Part shown: positions 28,065 through 37,215 of the stretch, in pieces
How positions within the stretch are numbered: the stretch's first letter is position 1
Layout of the letters: every line of letters starts with the position of its first letter
From: Marinobacter salinus
GTDB lineage: Bacteria; Pseudomonadota; Gammaproteobacteria; Pseudomonadales; Oleiphilaceae
NCBI RefSeq assembly: GCF_001854125.1
Contig: NZ_CP017715.1
Span: 2,914,001 to 2,978,000, forward strand
Length of the DNA stretch: 64,000 bases
Direction of reading: 5' to 3'
Position numbers and translations under genes: made by a program
The notes under the pieces: model-generated
Told to the model about the DNA's origin: nothing
Database searches by the model: none
What the model saw: the letters and a program-made list of their open reading frames with translations, nothing else

Positions 28065-29144
28065 TTATTCGGTAGCCACGCTGTCCAGATAAGCCTTGTC
28101 TGAAATATTGGTCCATTGGCGCACCTTACTCAGGTACTCACGCTGGGAGGTGATAATCTCCTTCGCCAGCTCGTCCTTCTCGGCAGCCTCCTTGAGAAGC
28201 TTGTTGGTGGCACCACGCAGCGCCTCGATCACTTCCGGCGGGAAGGTCTTGTGAGTCACGTCCGGATAATCTTCCTGCATGCGAGCCCACGCAGCGCCAC
28301 TCTCGTCATAGCTCTGGATGTACATGTCATAGGCAGCCGTGCGCATGGCAACCCTCAAAATCTCCTGCAGGTCTTTCGGCAGGCTTTCCCAGGTTTTCTG
28401 GTTAATCAGGAACTGCACTTCGGCACCCGGCTCCTGCCAGCCCGAGTAGTAGTACTTGGCGATCTGGTGGAAACCCATCCGAAAATCGAGGGCAGGGCCA
28501 ACCCATTCCAGTGCGTCGATGGTTCCACGCTCCAGTGCACTATAGAGTTCGCCTGGTGGGAGGTTGGTGACAGCAACGCCGAGCTCGGACATGACCTCGC
28601 CGGCAAAACCCGGAGTCCGCATCTTCAGGCCCTTCAGGTCGTCCACTGATTTGATCTCTTCACGGAACCAGCCGCCCATCTGATTGCCGGTGTTACCACC
28701 CGGGAAAGACAACAGGCCGTAGGGCTCATACACTTTCTGCATCAACTCCATTCCTTCACCATGATAAAACCAGGCGTATTGCTCTGGCGCAATCATGCCG
28801 AAAGGCACGGTGGTGAAGTACATGGCATTGGGAATAGTGCCCTTGTAGTAATAGGACGCTGTGTGCCCCATGTCGTACTGGCCATTGCGAACCAGATCGA
28901 AGATGCCAAACGGCGCCTTATGTTTGTTGGAGGCGTCAATACGGATCTTGAGGCGCCCGGCAGACATGGTTTCTGCCATATCAGCCATGTGTTGCACGGT
29001 CTCTCCCAGAATCGGAGAGTTTGGTCCCCAGGTCTGCGCAAGGCGCAGCGTAAAGTTTTCCTCAGCCAGGCTGAGTGAACTGACAGAGAAAAGCAGCGTT
29101 ACCGCCGCCATTCTGAATAGACGAGTCATCATTGTTAGCACCAT
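28065..29144 (-). CDS. Orphan TRAP transporter periplasmic binding protein (DctP/TakP-like)
   Basis: This 359-residue protein has a signal peptide ending SLSLA and a mature start EENFTLRLAQTWGPNSPIL. LKGLKMRTPGFAGEVMSELG and IDALEWVGPALDFRMGFHQIA match the TakP-type group that binds 2-oxo acids. No dctQ or dctM partner is adjacent, so it is an orphan that must use membrane subunits encoded elsewhere. Nested palindromes lie just upstream. The start could instead be one of the two ATGs at codons 5-6; none has a strong ribosome-binding site. Confidence 0.82.
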   Translation of the reverse strand: MVLTMMTRLFRMAAVTLLFSVSSLSLAEENFTLRLAQTWGPNSPILGETVQHMADMAETMSAGRLKIRIDASNKHKAPFGIFDLVRNGQYDMGHTASYYYKGTIPNAMYFTTVPFGMIAPEQYAWFYHGEGMELMQKVYEPYGLLSFPGGNTGNQMGGWFREEIKSVDDLKGLKMRTPGFAGEVMSELGVAVTNLPPGELYSALERGTIDALEWVGPALDFRMGFHQIAKYYYSGWQEPGAEVQFLINQKTWESLPKDLQEILRVAMRTAAYDMYIQSYDESGAAWARMQEDYPDVTHKTFPPEVIEALRGATNKLLKEAAEKDELAKEIITSQREYLSKVRQWTNISDKAYLDSVATE

Positions 29145-29160
29145 ACATCGAGTTATTATG

Positions 29161-29193
29161 TAATATTGTTATTCCAATAACGCTCCAATATTA
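29161..29193 (-). promoter_or_regulatory. Nested palindrome upstream of the orphan dctP-type gene
   Basis: An outer inverted repeat TAATATTG (29161-29168) with CAATATTA (29186-29193) encloses an inner one, GTTATT (29168-29173) with AATAAC (29176-29181). The block lies 17-49 bp before the ATG at 29144, where a repressor would act. Neither the binding protein nor the promoter boxes can be named. Confidence 0.4.
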
Positions 29194-29312
29194 GCCCGTG
29201 ATGGCCTTTCAAGCCAAGGACAGTCTGACCTTCTGGCTCATTCGTATTCCATAGACTAGGTTCAACAACAGGGCCTGACCCGGGCCTCGGTTTTCTGGAT
29301 GAAAGCGGGACT

Positions 29313-30503
29313 ATGGATATGGATACCAAAGACAAGAGTGACAGCCACCGTGTTCGGCTGGATGAGCTGCGGGAAGGCTACCTGGAGACGCTGCCCGAGC
29401 GCCTGGAAAAGCTTGAATACTTTATTGCCAACATACCGGTGGACAGCAATTACCGGGAAGACGGCGGTAATTTGAGAGCAGGCCTGAATCTCGCCTACCA
29501 GGAAGCACACAAACTGGCGGGTTCTGCAGGCGCGTTTGGCCTCCGGCTCATTTCGCAGGCAGCCGCGCAGGTGCAGGACGTGATCGATAAATGGTTCGAT
29601 CCTCCCCCCAAAGACCCTCGGCTCAAACAGCAGGAAATGCTGCGACTGGTTAGGGCCATGAGCAGCATGGATACTGACGAAAAGCCTGGGCACAGCCCCC
29701 AAGCCCAACACAGCTCAAGCACGATCCACATTGTCGACGACGACGAACTGGTTGCCGAGGAAATGCGCTTGTGGCTGGAGGAAGCCGGCTTCGATGCCCA
29801 GGTTTTCCTGTCGGCTTCGGTTTACGGAGATACCTATGAAATTCTCCCACGGCCAGACTTGATTATTATGGACATCGTCTTTGGCAACGAACGGTCCGCG
29901 GGCACCCGGATCATCCAGTTTCTCAAACAAAAGTTTGGACTTCTTCCGCCAGTGGCGTTCCTCTCGGTCCGTGATGACATTGGGGCCAGGCTTTCTGCAT
30001 TCCGCTCCGGCGCCGCACGTTATCTCGCGAAACCCGTTTCCAGAACAGACCTTGTGGAGCTTGCCCGCGAATTTGCCGACCGCAAAGGCACGCCCGCCTT
30101 TCGGGTTCTGATGGTGGACGACGACGAAACCGTCCTGAAGGTAAATCAATTGATAATGGAGCAGGCGGGACTGAAGGTTCGCTCCGTAAGCAACCCCCTG
30201 GAAACACTGGACGCTGCCAGAGAGTTCGAGCCTGACGTCATCATTCTGGATGTGCTGATGCCCGAAGCCTCAGGCAGCGAGATTGCCGCTGTCCTGAGGG
30301 AGGACAGACACTATGACCCGGTACCCATTCTGTTTCTGACCTCAGCCACGCATCCGGACCAAAAGGTTATTGGCGCTGCCCTTGGGGGGGACGATTTCAT
30401 CAACAAACCATTTGACCCGGATTATCTGATCGCAACCGTGTTCGCGAGAGCCCGCCGTTCCCGGCGGCTTCGCGAACTGTTAAGGCAGAGCCAGGAAAAC
30501 TGA
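29313..30503 (+). CDS. HPt-REC-REC phosphorelay protein without output domain
   Basis: This 396-residue protein has an HPt domain (about 15-120, phospho-His H66 in EAHKLAGSAGAFG). A first receiver domain (about 136-255, phospho-Asp D187) and a second (about 264-385, D313) follow. The acidic pockets VDDDE and VDDDE and the Lys in YLAKPVS and INKPFD are present. Related proteins usually continue into a GGDEF domain after the RLRELLRQ helix, but here the frame stops 10 residues later. It may relay phosphate rather than make cyclic-di-GMP. It converges with the chemoreceptor gene, 1 bp apart. Confidence 0.82.
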   Translation: MDMDTKDKSDSHRVRLDELREGYLETLPERLEKLEYFIANIPVDSNYREDGGNLRAGLNLAYQEAHKLAGSAGAFGLRLISQAAAQVQDVIDKWFDPPPKDPRLKQQEMLRLVRAMSSMDTDEKPGHSPQAQHSSSTIHIVDDDELVAEEMRLWLEEAGFDAQVFLSASVYGDTYEILPRPDLIIMDIVFGNERSAGTRIIQFLKQKFGLLPPVAFLSVRDDIGARLSAFRSGAARYLAKPVSRTDLVELAREFADRKGTPAFRVLMVDDDETVLKVNQLIMEQAGLKVRSVSNPLETLDAAREFEPDVIILDVLMPEASGSEIAAVLREDRHYDPVPILFLTSATHPDQKVIGAALGGDDFINKPFDPDYLIATVFARARRSRRLRELLRQSQEN

Positions 30504-30504
30504 C

Positions 30505-32181
30505 TCAGACCTTGAACTGGCTGACCAGCTCTCTCAGGCTTTCACCCAGGCGAGCCAGCTCCTGACTCGCCTCGTTGGTTTGGGTGACGCCGGTGTCGCT
30601 GCGCTGAGCCGCATCCACAATGCGCACAACATTCTGATTGATTTCTTCCGCCACCTGGCTTTGCTGTTCTGCGGCTGTCGCAATCTGGGTCACCTGATCA
30701 TGGATCTGTCCCACCGATTTCTCGATAGTTCCCAGAGCGCTGGTGGCGTGATTGATGCGCTCAACAGTCTCGGATGAGCGGTCCCGGGACCGGTTCATCC
30801 GCTCGACCGCAGAACGGGACTCGGTCACGAAGCCATCTATCATTTCACGAATCTGATCGGCTGACTCAGCGCTGCGTTTTGCCAGCTGACGGACTTCGTC
30901 CGCAACCACCGAGAAGCCGCGGCCATGCTCACCGGCCCGGGCGGCCTCAATCGCTGCGTTCAGTGCCAACAGGTTGGTCTGCTCGGTGACGGCGTGAATG
31001 ACATCCAGAACCTGTTGAATGTCATCTGACTTCTCAGCCAGAGCATCAATGCTTCGGGCGCTCTCCTGAATCTCTTCGGAGAGCTTATTCACGGCGCCTT
31101 GGGCGTTAATAATGGTTTCACCGCCATCACGGGCCATACGATCAGCATCCGACGCAGCCCCTTCCACTTCATTGGCATTGCCTGAAATCTGCTGGATGGT
31201 CGCTGCCATTTCATTGATGGCAGAGGCAATCTGGTCGGTCTCGGAACCCTGTTCCTGAACCGATGCCCGCGTTTCGTTGGCAACACGGCTCAGCTCTTCG
31301 GCCGCAGACGCAACCTGATCTGTGGTGGCACCGACCTCACGGATCGTGGTCTGGATCTTGATAACAAAGGCGTTGAAACGACGACCCAGCTCCGCTAGTT
31401 CGTCGGTGCCCTCTTCCGGCAGACGCTGACGCAAGTCACCGTCACCACTGGCGATTTCCTGCATCATATCGCTCACGCTCTTGAGCGGCTTGGTCACCGT
31501 ACGACCCACGAATACGCCAATGATCAACGAAATAACCACGATGACCGACGTCACCAGCAAAATAAACCCGAGCGCAGAGGCCATGTCCTCTTCAATTTCG
31601 GCCCTGGCCTCCGCCACTACCTTATCAATATCGGTCACGTAGACCCCGGCGCCGATCATCCAGTCCCAGCCGGGAATAATAGTGGAATAGGAAACCTTCG
31701 GCTCCTCATTGCCCGATGCCGGGTTAGCCCAGCTGTAGGAGAAAAAGCCACCGGATTCAGCCGCATCGAACAGAGCTCCAACCAGCTTTTTCAGGGTAGG
31801 GTTACTGGTTGGGCCTTCCTTTGACGGATCCGGAGCGTACGCCAGGTTGTAGACATCGCGCGTATAGGCAAACACGTAGTTGGTTTTATCAAAACGAATG
31901 GAACGCAACCGTTCCGCCGCTTCTTTCTTGGCTTCCTCTTCCGAGAGCTCCGGATCGTTTTTCGCGTGCAACACGACCGCCTGGGCAGCATCAATCATAT
32001 TCTTCAGCCCCGCTTTACGGGCATCCAAAAGATTTTCCTCCATCCGCTCGAGCTCTGCCTTGCCCTCGGCACGTATCTGGCTCACGGTGATCCACGCGAT
32101 AGTGGCCGCCGTAATCAGTACCGGCACCAGTACGGCCAACAGTAATCGGGTTCGTATGCGAAGGTGGTTCAAAAAGTTCAT
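30505..32181 (-). CDS. Methyl-accepting chemotaxis protein with periplasmic Cache domain
   Basis: This 558-residue receptor has an N-terminal membrane helix (about 12-32) and an sCache_2-type sensor (about 35-190, with FDKTNYVFAYTRD and PGWDWMIGAGVYVTDID). A second membrane helix (about 205-228), HAMP (about 230-285) and the signalling hairpin follow, whose tip reads EQTNLLALNAAIEAARAGEHGRGF. I chose ATG 32181 (MNFLNHLRIRTRLLL); the extension to 32229 precedes the membrane helix without support. Such sCache_2 sensors often bind small organic acids. Confidence 0.87.
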   Translation of the reverse strand: MNFLNHLRIRTRLLLAVLVPVLITAATIAWITVSQIRAEGKAELERMEENLLDARKAGLKNMIDAAQAVVLHAKNDPELSEEEAKKEAAERLRSIRFDKTNYVFAYTRDVYNLAYAPDPSKEGPTSNPTLKKLVGALFDAAESGGFFSYSWANPASGNEEPKVSYSTIIPGWDWMIGAGVYVTDIDKVVAEARAEIEEDMASALGFILLVTSVIVVISLIIGVFVGRTVTKPLKSVSDMMQEIASGDGDLRQRLPEEGTDELAELGRRFNAFVIKIQTTIREVGATTDQVASAAEELSRVANETRASVQEQGSETDQIASAINEMAATIQQISGNANEVEGAASDADRMARDGGETIINAQGAVNKLSEEIQESARSIDALAEKSDDIQQVLDVIHAVTEQTNLLALNAAIEAARAGEHGRGFSVVADEVRQLAKRSAESADQIREMIDGFVTESRSAVERMNRSRDRSSETVERINHATSALGTIEKSVGQIHDQVTQIATAAEQQSQVAEEINQNVVRIVDAAQRSDTGVTQTNEASQELARLGESLRELVSQFKV

Positions 32182-32409
32182 TACTCCGGATCCTCGGAAA
32201 AGAAAGAAAAACAGCCGTAGATTATCCACAGACGCGCAAGAAGCACTGTTCCAGTTTGTTAAAACAGATTACCAACACTCACACAGCGAGCCACCCAATC
32301 GGCAACTACACTGTCAGCGCTCACGCGTTTTCGTATACTCTGTCTAACGACCGACGCACGATGACCTTGAGCATCTCTCAGACGAAAGTCTCGGCACCAA
32401 GGTAGCAGC

Positions 32410-33762
32410 ATGAAGCACCTCTTCCTTATCCGGCACGCCAAATCCAGCTGGGCAGACGAAGGCCTGAACGACCACGAACGCCCCCTCAACGGACGGGGTG
32501 AGGCGCAGCTGGCACCACTGGGTAACGCTCTGACCCACGCTGGCGCTTTTGGTGGCCGCCTGTATGCCAGCGACGCCATACGCGCAAAACAAACCCTTGA
32601 AGGAGTGCTGCCGGAAGCCTTTCCTGTGCAACACGTGCAGACTGTCCCGGAGCTTTACACCTTTGACTATCAGCGCCTGCTCCAATGGCTGCAAAGCCTC
32701 GAAAACACTGACCGGATAGCCATCATCGGCCACAACCCAGCGCTCATTGAGCTGGCGGCATGGCTGCTGAAACACCCTCCAGCCCACCTCCCCACCGCCA
32801 GTTTCATTCACATTTGCGTTCCGGTAACCGACTGGCACAACCTGAAACAAGGCAAGAGCAAGCTGGAAACGTTTCTCACCCCGAAAGAGTTCAGTTACCA
32901 GCACTTTGCCCGTACGCTGAAAAAGCGCGCAAAGACCGACGGTACGAATCCAGGCAAGGACATTCCGGCAGCACTACGGCATCAGCTGACGGTTATCCAT
33001 CAGCTTGAGCCTGGCGTCATTCTCGGACTGGATAACGAATTTCTGCACCAGTACCGCATTGCCATCCGCCGCAGCCGCGCCATCGCCGAATCCTTGCAGG
33101 AAGTTACCGGAGACCGCCGGCTGTCAAGCTCCACAAAGGAACTGAAACGGCATGCCAACGCCACCGGACGGCTGCGGGATTTACACGTATTGCTCGAGGA
33201 CCTGCCGGGGTTGTGCCAGGAAAACGGCGAGCTCCAGACGACTCTTCATACTTACTTTGGAAAACAGGCCAAGGAGGAGCACACCCGGCTCGTCAAGAAG
33301 CTGAAAGGCAAACGCTACCACGACAGCGTGAACGACTGGCACCACCTGATCGATTCCCGCAAATTCCACAAACTCGCCGGTAAACTTGCGCCAAAAGACA
33401 TCCGGAACGCCGTACAACAACGTATCAAGCAGTTCAACACACGCACTGCAGAGTTGATGCATACCTCGCCCGACGAAGACATACACAGACTACGCAAACA
33501 GCTGAAGCGGATTCGCTACCTGATGGAGCTGGACAAAGCGGGCTGGAAACAGTCCCTGAAGACCCTGAAAAGCCGGCAACAACTCTACGGCAATTTCCAG
33601 GATCTTCATGTGCAGCTTGAGCTGATGAAGGAGTTCCGCAGCAACGCTTCCAACGTACTGCCGGCCGCGATCAATGGCCTGATAGACACGCTGGAGCGGA
33701 AAAAGTCAGCCGTGCGCAAACAGATTCTTGCCCTTGGAGGACTCGATGGAGCCCAGGTATGA
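32410..33762 (+). CDS. SixA-type phosphohistidine phosphatase fused to CHAD domain
   Basis: This 450-residue two-domain protein begins MKHLFLIRHAKSSWAD. The histidine-phosphatase RH motif is R8-H9, and a second catalytic His lies in IIGHNPALIELAAW. Residues about 1-150 form the SixA domain. Residues about 180-440 form an alpha-helical CHAD domain with conserved basic residues (VHQYRIAIRRSRAI-like region, REL-type helices, IHRLRKQLKRIRYLMEL), a fold linked to polyphosphate binding. The fusion suggests dephosphorylation on or near polyphosphate. A CHAD protein of this type usually starts with CYTH or stands alone. Confidence 0.83.
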   Translation: MKHLFLIRHAKSSWADEGLNDHERPLNGRGEAQLAPLGNALTHAGAFGGRLYASDAIRAKQTLEGVLPEAFPVQHVQTVPELYTFDYQRLLQWLQSLENTDRIAIIGHNPALIELAAWLLKHPPAHLPTASFIHICVPVTDWHNLKQGKSKLETFLTPKEFSYQHFARTLKKRAKTDGTNPGKDIPAALRHQLTVIHQLEPGVILGLDNEFLHQYRIAIRRSRAIAESLQEVTGDRRLSSSTKELKRHANATGRLRDLHVLLEDLPGLCQENGELQTTLHTYFGKQAKEEHTRLVKKLKGKRYHDSVNDWHHLIDSRKFHKLAGKLAPKDIRNAVQQRIKQFNTRTAELMHTSPDEDIHRLRKQLKRIRYLMELDKAGWKQSLKTLKSRQQLYGNFQDLHVQLELMKEFRSNASNVLPAAINGLIDTLERKKSAVRKQILALGGLDGAQV

Positions 33763-34129
33763 CACCCTGTTTTACGATGGAAGCTGCCCCCTGTGTGCCC
33801 GCGAGATTCGTACCCTTCGTAAACTTCAGGACGGAACTTTGATATTCGCAGACATTCATGAGCAGCAGGGCGACAACCAGGGCCTGCCAAGCCACGAACT
33901 GCTGCTGCGCCGCCTGCACCTGATGACCCGGACCGGCGAATGGGTCATCGGTCTGCATGCCAACGTGCGCGCCTGGTCCCATACCCGCTTCGGATTCCTC
34001 TTCAAGCCACTGCTTTGGCCCATAATTTTCCCGACTGCCTCCAGGATTTATGAAGGCTGGGCAGACCGCCGGTATGAGCAGAAGTACGCCTGCGCGATCG
34101 GTGAGAACGGCCGGGGTGATCAACCCTGA
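33746..34129 (+). CDS. DUF393 thiol-disulphide-like protein
   Basis: This 127-residue protein starts TLFYDGSCPLCAREIRTLRKL; the CPLC pair and N-terminal YDGSCPLC are the DUF393 (YuxK-like, thioredoxin-related) hallmark. ATG 33746 has GGAGG upstream and overlaps the CHAD gene end by 17 nt, so the two are coupled. The C-terminal half has the usual FKPLLWPIIFPTASRIYEGWADRRY. The function in this family is not established. Confidence 0.82.
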   Translation: MEPRYDTLFYDGSCPLCAREIRTLRKLQDGTLIFADIHEQQGDNQGLPSHELLLRRLHLMTRTGEWVIGLHANVRAWSHTRFGFLFKPLLWPIIFPTASRIYEGWADRRYEQKYACAIGENGRGDQP

Positions 34130-35133
34130 AAACCAATGGCCTCCAGGTTAGGCGGCCGGTAATCCGGATCAAGCCGCCATCGATCGTCTACGGAGGGGTG
34201 AATAGAAGTTTCAGTATCCTTTGGCTTCAGGGGGCGTACCAAAGGGGTGGAGAACCGGAAAATGTGCCTGCGGGAATTATGCAGTCGGGCCTTTGGGCTG
34301 GGGTTTATGGCTGCCGGCAAATGCGGTTCGATGTCCAGGCCCGCAGCAACCGCCTCGCTCACCATCCACTCCAGGGCAATATCCGACGCAAGGAGCCCGT
34401 TGTCATCAGCCGGATAACCGCCACCAATATCGCTGTGGGAGCCGGCAAACCAAACTTGCTTCAAATTCAGCCCCTTTCTCGGTAGCCACAGTGTTGGCTC
34501 GAAATCCTCCCGCCGCTCATCAATAGCCAGAGCGTGGCGGGCAATTCGCACATTGCTGCCCAGCTTGGTGTCGTAGAACTCGTCCTTCCGGTCAAATAAC
34601 CCAAGGAGCGAGAATGGCACACCCAATGCTCCGACCGTATCCCAGGCGCCCACAAACCGGATCTCGCGGGATTCATGACTGTGTTCCGCACGGAATCTGA
34701 GAGACTCCGCTCCTGAAGGCGCATAGTCCTTTCCGGCTTTCTTGTAGTGATCAAATGCTTTCTGGATCAGCCTTGCGTCCGGCCGCTGGAGGATGCCGCA
34801 ATTATTGATCAGACCGCAAAGCGAACGCACGGTGTAAGCGCCCCGGCTGAAACCGAAGAAATAGAGCTCTGAACCCGGCTCGTAATTCTGAACAATGTAC
34901 CGGTAGGCATCCATGATGTTTTTGTGGATACCCTGGCCGGTAACTCCGCCAATGACCGCATTGTGGTATGAGCCGATGCCCCAGTCATAGAACACATGCT
35001 GGGGGCTGTCACCCAGGGCCACCGGGCGGATGGCGCGGGCCAGACGGAGGACGTTGGTTGGTACGTCTTTCTGCAAATCTTCTTCAGGACGGTTCCATGT
35101 GCCATCGGCACAGATAACGAGGCGCTTAACCAT
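34120..35133 (-). CDS. DUF2235 putative alpha/beta hydrolase
   Basis: This 337-residue protein opens KRLVICADGTWNRPEEDL, the DUF2235 signature, and has the nucleophile elbow FGFSRGAYTVRSLCG. WFAGSHSDIGGGY carries the likely catalytic His/Asp region. ATG 35133 has AAGGAG 7 nt upstream, which beats the TTG at 35151. Its 3' end overlaps the convergent DUF393 gene by 10 nt. Some DUF2235 proteins are phospholipase effectors, but no secretion genes are near. Confidence 0.83.
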   Translation of the reverse strand: MVKRLVICADGTWNRPEEDLQKDVPTNVLRLARAIRPVALGDSPQHVFYDWGIGSYHNAVIGGVTGQGIHKNIMDAYRYIVQNYEPGSELYFFGFSRGAYTVRSLCGLINNCGILQRPDARLIQKAFDHYKKAGKDYAPSGAESLRFRAEHSHESREIRFVGAWDTVGALGVPFSLLGLFDRKDEFYDTKLGSNVRIARHALAIDERREDFEPTLWLPRKGLNLKQVWFAGSHSDIGGGYPADDNGLLASDIALEWMVSEAVAAGLDIEPHLPAAINPSPKARLHNSRRHIFRFSTPLVRPLKPKDTETSIHPSVDDRWRLDPDYRPPNLEAIGFQG

Positions 35134-35182
35134 GGCAGACTCCTTTGCCAAAGAGGTGATCAGACTATAATCACACTATAGC

Positions 35183-35392
35183 TCAGGGCCGTTCATCCGG
35201 CGGCGCGCCTGCCTCACACTTCTTACACTCCAGCTCAAAACCCAGCATGGACGCCCGGCCTTCCAGAGTCGTTACCCAAGGGCGATTAACCCAGGGAGGT
35301 GTATGGCGCACATGTTGATTGTGACCACAAGCCAGTTGGGCGACCCATTCATTTTCGTCGTCTTTGTGGTAACCGGTAATGGGTTGTTTCAT
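35183..35392 (-). CDS. DUF3565 small zinc-ribbon-like protein
   Basis: This 69-residue protein has LACGHNQHVRHTPPWVNRPWV and a C-terminal ECKKCE, the conserved pattern of DUF3565. The Cys and His residues could bind one metal. The function is unknown. It lies just upstream of the DUF2235 gene on the same strand, 49 bp away. Confidence 0.75.
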   Translation of the reverse strand: MKQPITGYHKDDENEWVAQLACGHNQHVRHTPPWVNRPWVTTLEGRASMLGFELECKKCEAGAPPDERP

Positions 35393-35524
35393 AGGCCTCC
35401 ATGTTGAGCCTTAATTCGGGCGCTTATGGAATTGAATAATACTCAGTTTCCGGGTGACGCAAACCCGCCCAATCCCTTATCCTGAGCATAACCTTATTTC
35501 GTTATCTCGATTCAGGAGACTGCC

Positions 35525-35905
35525 ATGAAAACTGCTCACGACCTGGTTGAAGAAGCCAAAAAAGAGATCCGGGAAGTTTCACTGAACCAGGCTGACGATG
35601 CCATTAAACAGGCGGATTTGTTGTTAGATGTGCGGGATCCGGATGAGTACCGTTCCGGCCATATACCGGGAGCCACCAACGTTTCCCGTGGCATGCTTGA
35701 GTTCAAATTCACCAACGATCCGGCACTGGAAAGCCGCGACATGAAGATGGTGGTTTACTGCAAGACCTCCGGTCGCGCGGCCCTGAGCGCCAAAGCGCTA
35801 AAAGAAATGGGGTATCGGCACGTACAGTCTATTGAAGGAGGATTTGATGCCTGGGAGGCGGCTGGCAAAGATGTCGTAAAGCCGGACTTGCCCTCTTTTG
35901 AATAA
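35525..35905 (+). CDS. Rhodanese-like sulfurtransferase
   Basis: This 126-residue single-domain protein has LLDVRDPDEYRSGHIPGATN and the active loop CKTSGRA with catalytic Cys C79. It would move sulfane sulfur in the cytoplasm; no signal peptide is present. CAGGAGA precedes ATG 35525. It converges with the YchJ-like gene, 2 bp apart. Confidence 0.85.
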   Translation: MKTAHDLVEEAKKEIREVSLNQADDAIKQADLLLDVRDPDEYRSGHIPGATNVSRGMLEFKFTNDPALESRDMKMVVYCKTSGRAALSAKALKEMGYRHVQSIEGGFDAWEAAGKDVVKPDLPSFE

Positions 35906-35907
35906 TC

Positions 35908-36372
35908 CTACAGGCAGCAGGCCTTGTGTTTCTTCCCGCTGCCGCAGGGGCAAGGTTCGTTTCGGCCGGGTTTTAGCAGCCCTTCGCTGGTATTGCCCTT
36001 AAGGTAATACCAGCGACCGTCTACTTTCACGAAATCGGAATGCTCTTCAAGGTAACCCCAGCCCTTGCCGGCCCTATAGATGGCCTGAAAATGCACCGTG
36101 CCTGAGTGGTCGCTCATTGCGCTGCCCAGGATGCGCAGCGAGGTCCAGTCCGGCGAATTTTCCAGGCTCAGAGTCTCCGGCCGGGTGCTGGAATGCCAGG
36201 TAGCCACCAGGTAATCGACCAAGCCAAGCACGAAGGCACTGTACCGGGAGCGCATCAGGACTTCTGGGCTGTCGGCAGGTTCGCCAAGGTGTATGCGCCC
36301 GCAACATGTGTCGTAACTTTGCCCTGAACCACAGGGACAGCTCGAAAGTTTCACAGCGACTGGCTCACTCAT
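35908..36372 (-). CDS. YchJ-family protein (UPF0225) with two SEC-C motifs
   Basis: This 154-residue protein has an N-terminal SEC-C zinc motif (CPCGSGQSYDTCC) and another at the C-terminus (CPCGSGKKHKACC), separated by an NTF2-like YchJ middle domain (RSRYSAFVLGLVDYLVATWH). The role of YchJ is unknown. ATG 36372 gives the usual N-terminus; the longer frame from 36414 was rejected. Confidence 0.85.
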   Translation of the reverse strand: MSEPVAVKLSSCPCGSGQSYDTCCGRIHLGEPADSPEVLMRSRYSAFVLGLVDYLVATWHSSTRPETLSLENSPDWTSLRILGSAMSDHSGTVHFQAIYRAGKGWGYLEEHSDFVKVDGRWYYLKGNTSEGLLKPGRNEPCPCGSGKKHKACCL

Positions 36373-36480
36373 GGGGTTTCGCTCATTTTCCAGGGATCTT
36401 ATGGGCGCCTGCATTCTATCATTTCAACCACTCACAGGCTGTGCTATCAAAGCACGCATCTTTCAGACCGGTGGCCCATT

Positions 36481-37212
36481 TTGGATGACATAACCCTTCT
36501 GCAAATTCTGCTCGCCAATGCTGCGCTCCTTGCTGGCGCGTGCCTGCAAGGTGTGGCGGGTTACGGGATCGGTACGCTGGCGGCGCCACTGCTGTTCCTG
36601 ATCAGTCCCGTTTTGTTGCCCGGACCGCTAATCCTGAACGCACTCGTTTTAACTGTTCTGATGCTGGCCCGAAACCGGCGTGCGCTTCAGATTCGCGAAG
36701 TCCGTTTTGCCATTGGTGGCGGGGCGGTCGGCACCGTCCTGGCCGGGCTGACCTTGCTGGTTCTGTCCTCAAAGGGCTTTGAGCTGATTTTCGGGGTTCT
36801 GATCCTAGCGGGTGTCGCACTCAGTATTGGCGGCCTTCGCCCTGCACTGAACGCCCGTAACAGTATCCTCGCCGGTGCAGCTTCAACGTATATGGGCACC
36901 ATCACTGCCGTGGGCGGGCCCCCGATTGCGCTCATCTACCAGAATGAAAAGGGGCCTTTGGTGCGGGCCAATATGTCGGCCTTTTTCCTGGTTGCCAGCT
37001 TTTTCAGTTTGGCTGCGCTGTTGTTCTCCGGTTACCTTGGGGTCCGTGAACTGACACTGTCTGGCCTTACCTTTCCGGGTGTTCTTGCGGGTTTCTGGTT
37101 GTCCGGGCGCCTGGTCAACCGAATGCCCTTCGAAGGCTTGCGGCCAGTGATTCTTGCCATCGCGGCAGTGGCTGGAGGAGCTGCCCTGATCCGGGGACTA
37201 CTTTCCCTGTAA
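36481..37212 (+). CDS. TauE/SafE-type sulfite/organosulfur exporter family permease
   Basis: This 243-residue protein has about eight hydrophobic segments. GACLQGVAGYGIGTLAAPLLFLI and a repeated second-half motif TYMGTITAVGGPPIALIYQ are typical of the TauE/SafE family. The only start that fits is TTG 36481, preceded by GGTGG; the nearby ATG at 36485 is in another frame. The substrate is unknown. A sulfurtransferase lies 600 bp away, which is suggestive only. Confidence 0.78.
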   Translation: MDDITLLQILLANAALLAGACLQGVAGYGIGTLAAPLLFLISPVLLPGPLILNALVLTVLMLARNRRALQIREVRFAIGGGAVGTVLAGLTLLVLSSKGFELIFGVLILAGVALSIGGLRPALNARNSILAGAASTYMGTITAVGGPPIALIYQNEKGPLVRANMSAFFLVASFFSLAALLFSGYLGVRELTLSGLTFPGVLAGFWLSGRLVNRMPFEGLRPVILAIAAVAGGAALIRGLLSL

Positions 37213-37215
37213 TCG

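Noticed and set aside
34120..35133. DUF2235 protein as a type VI secretion effector
   Set aside because: Some family members are phospholipase effectors, but no VgrG, Hcp, immunity or adaptor gene is near.
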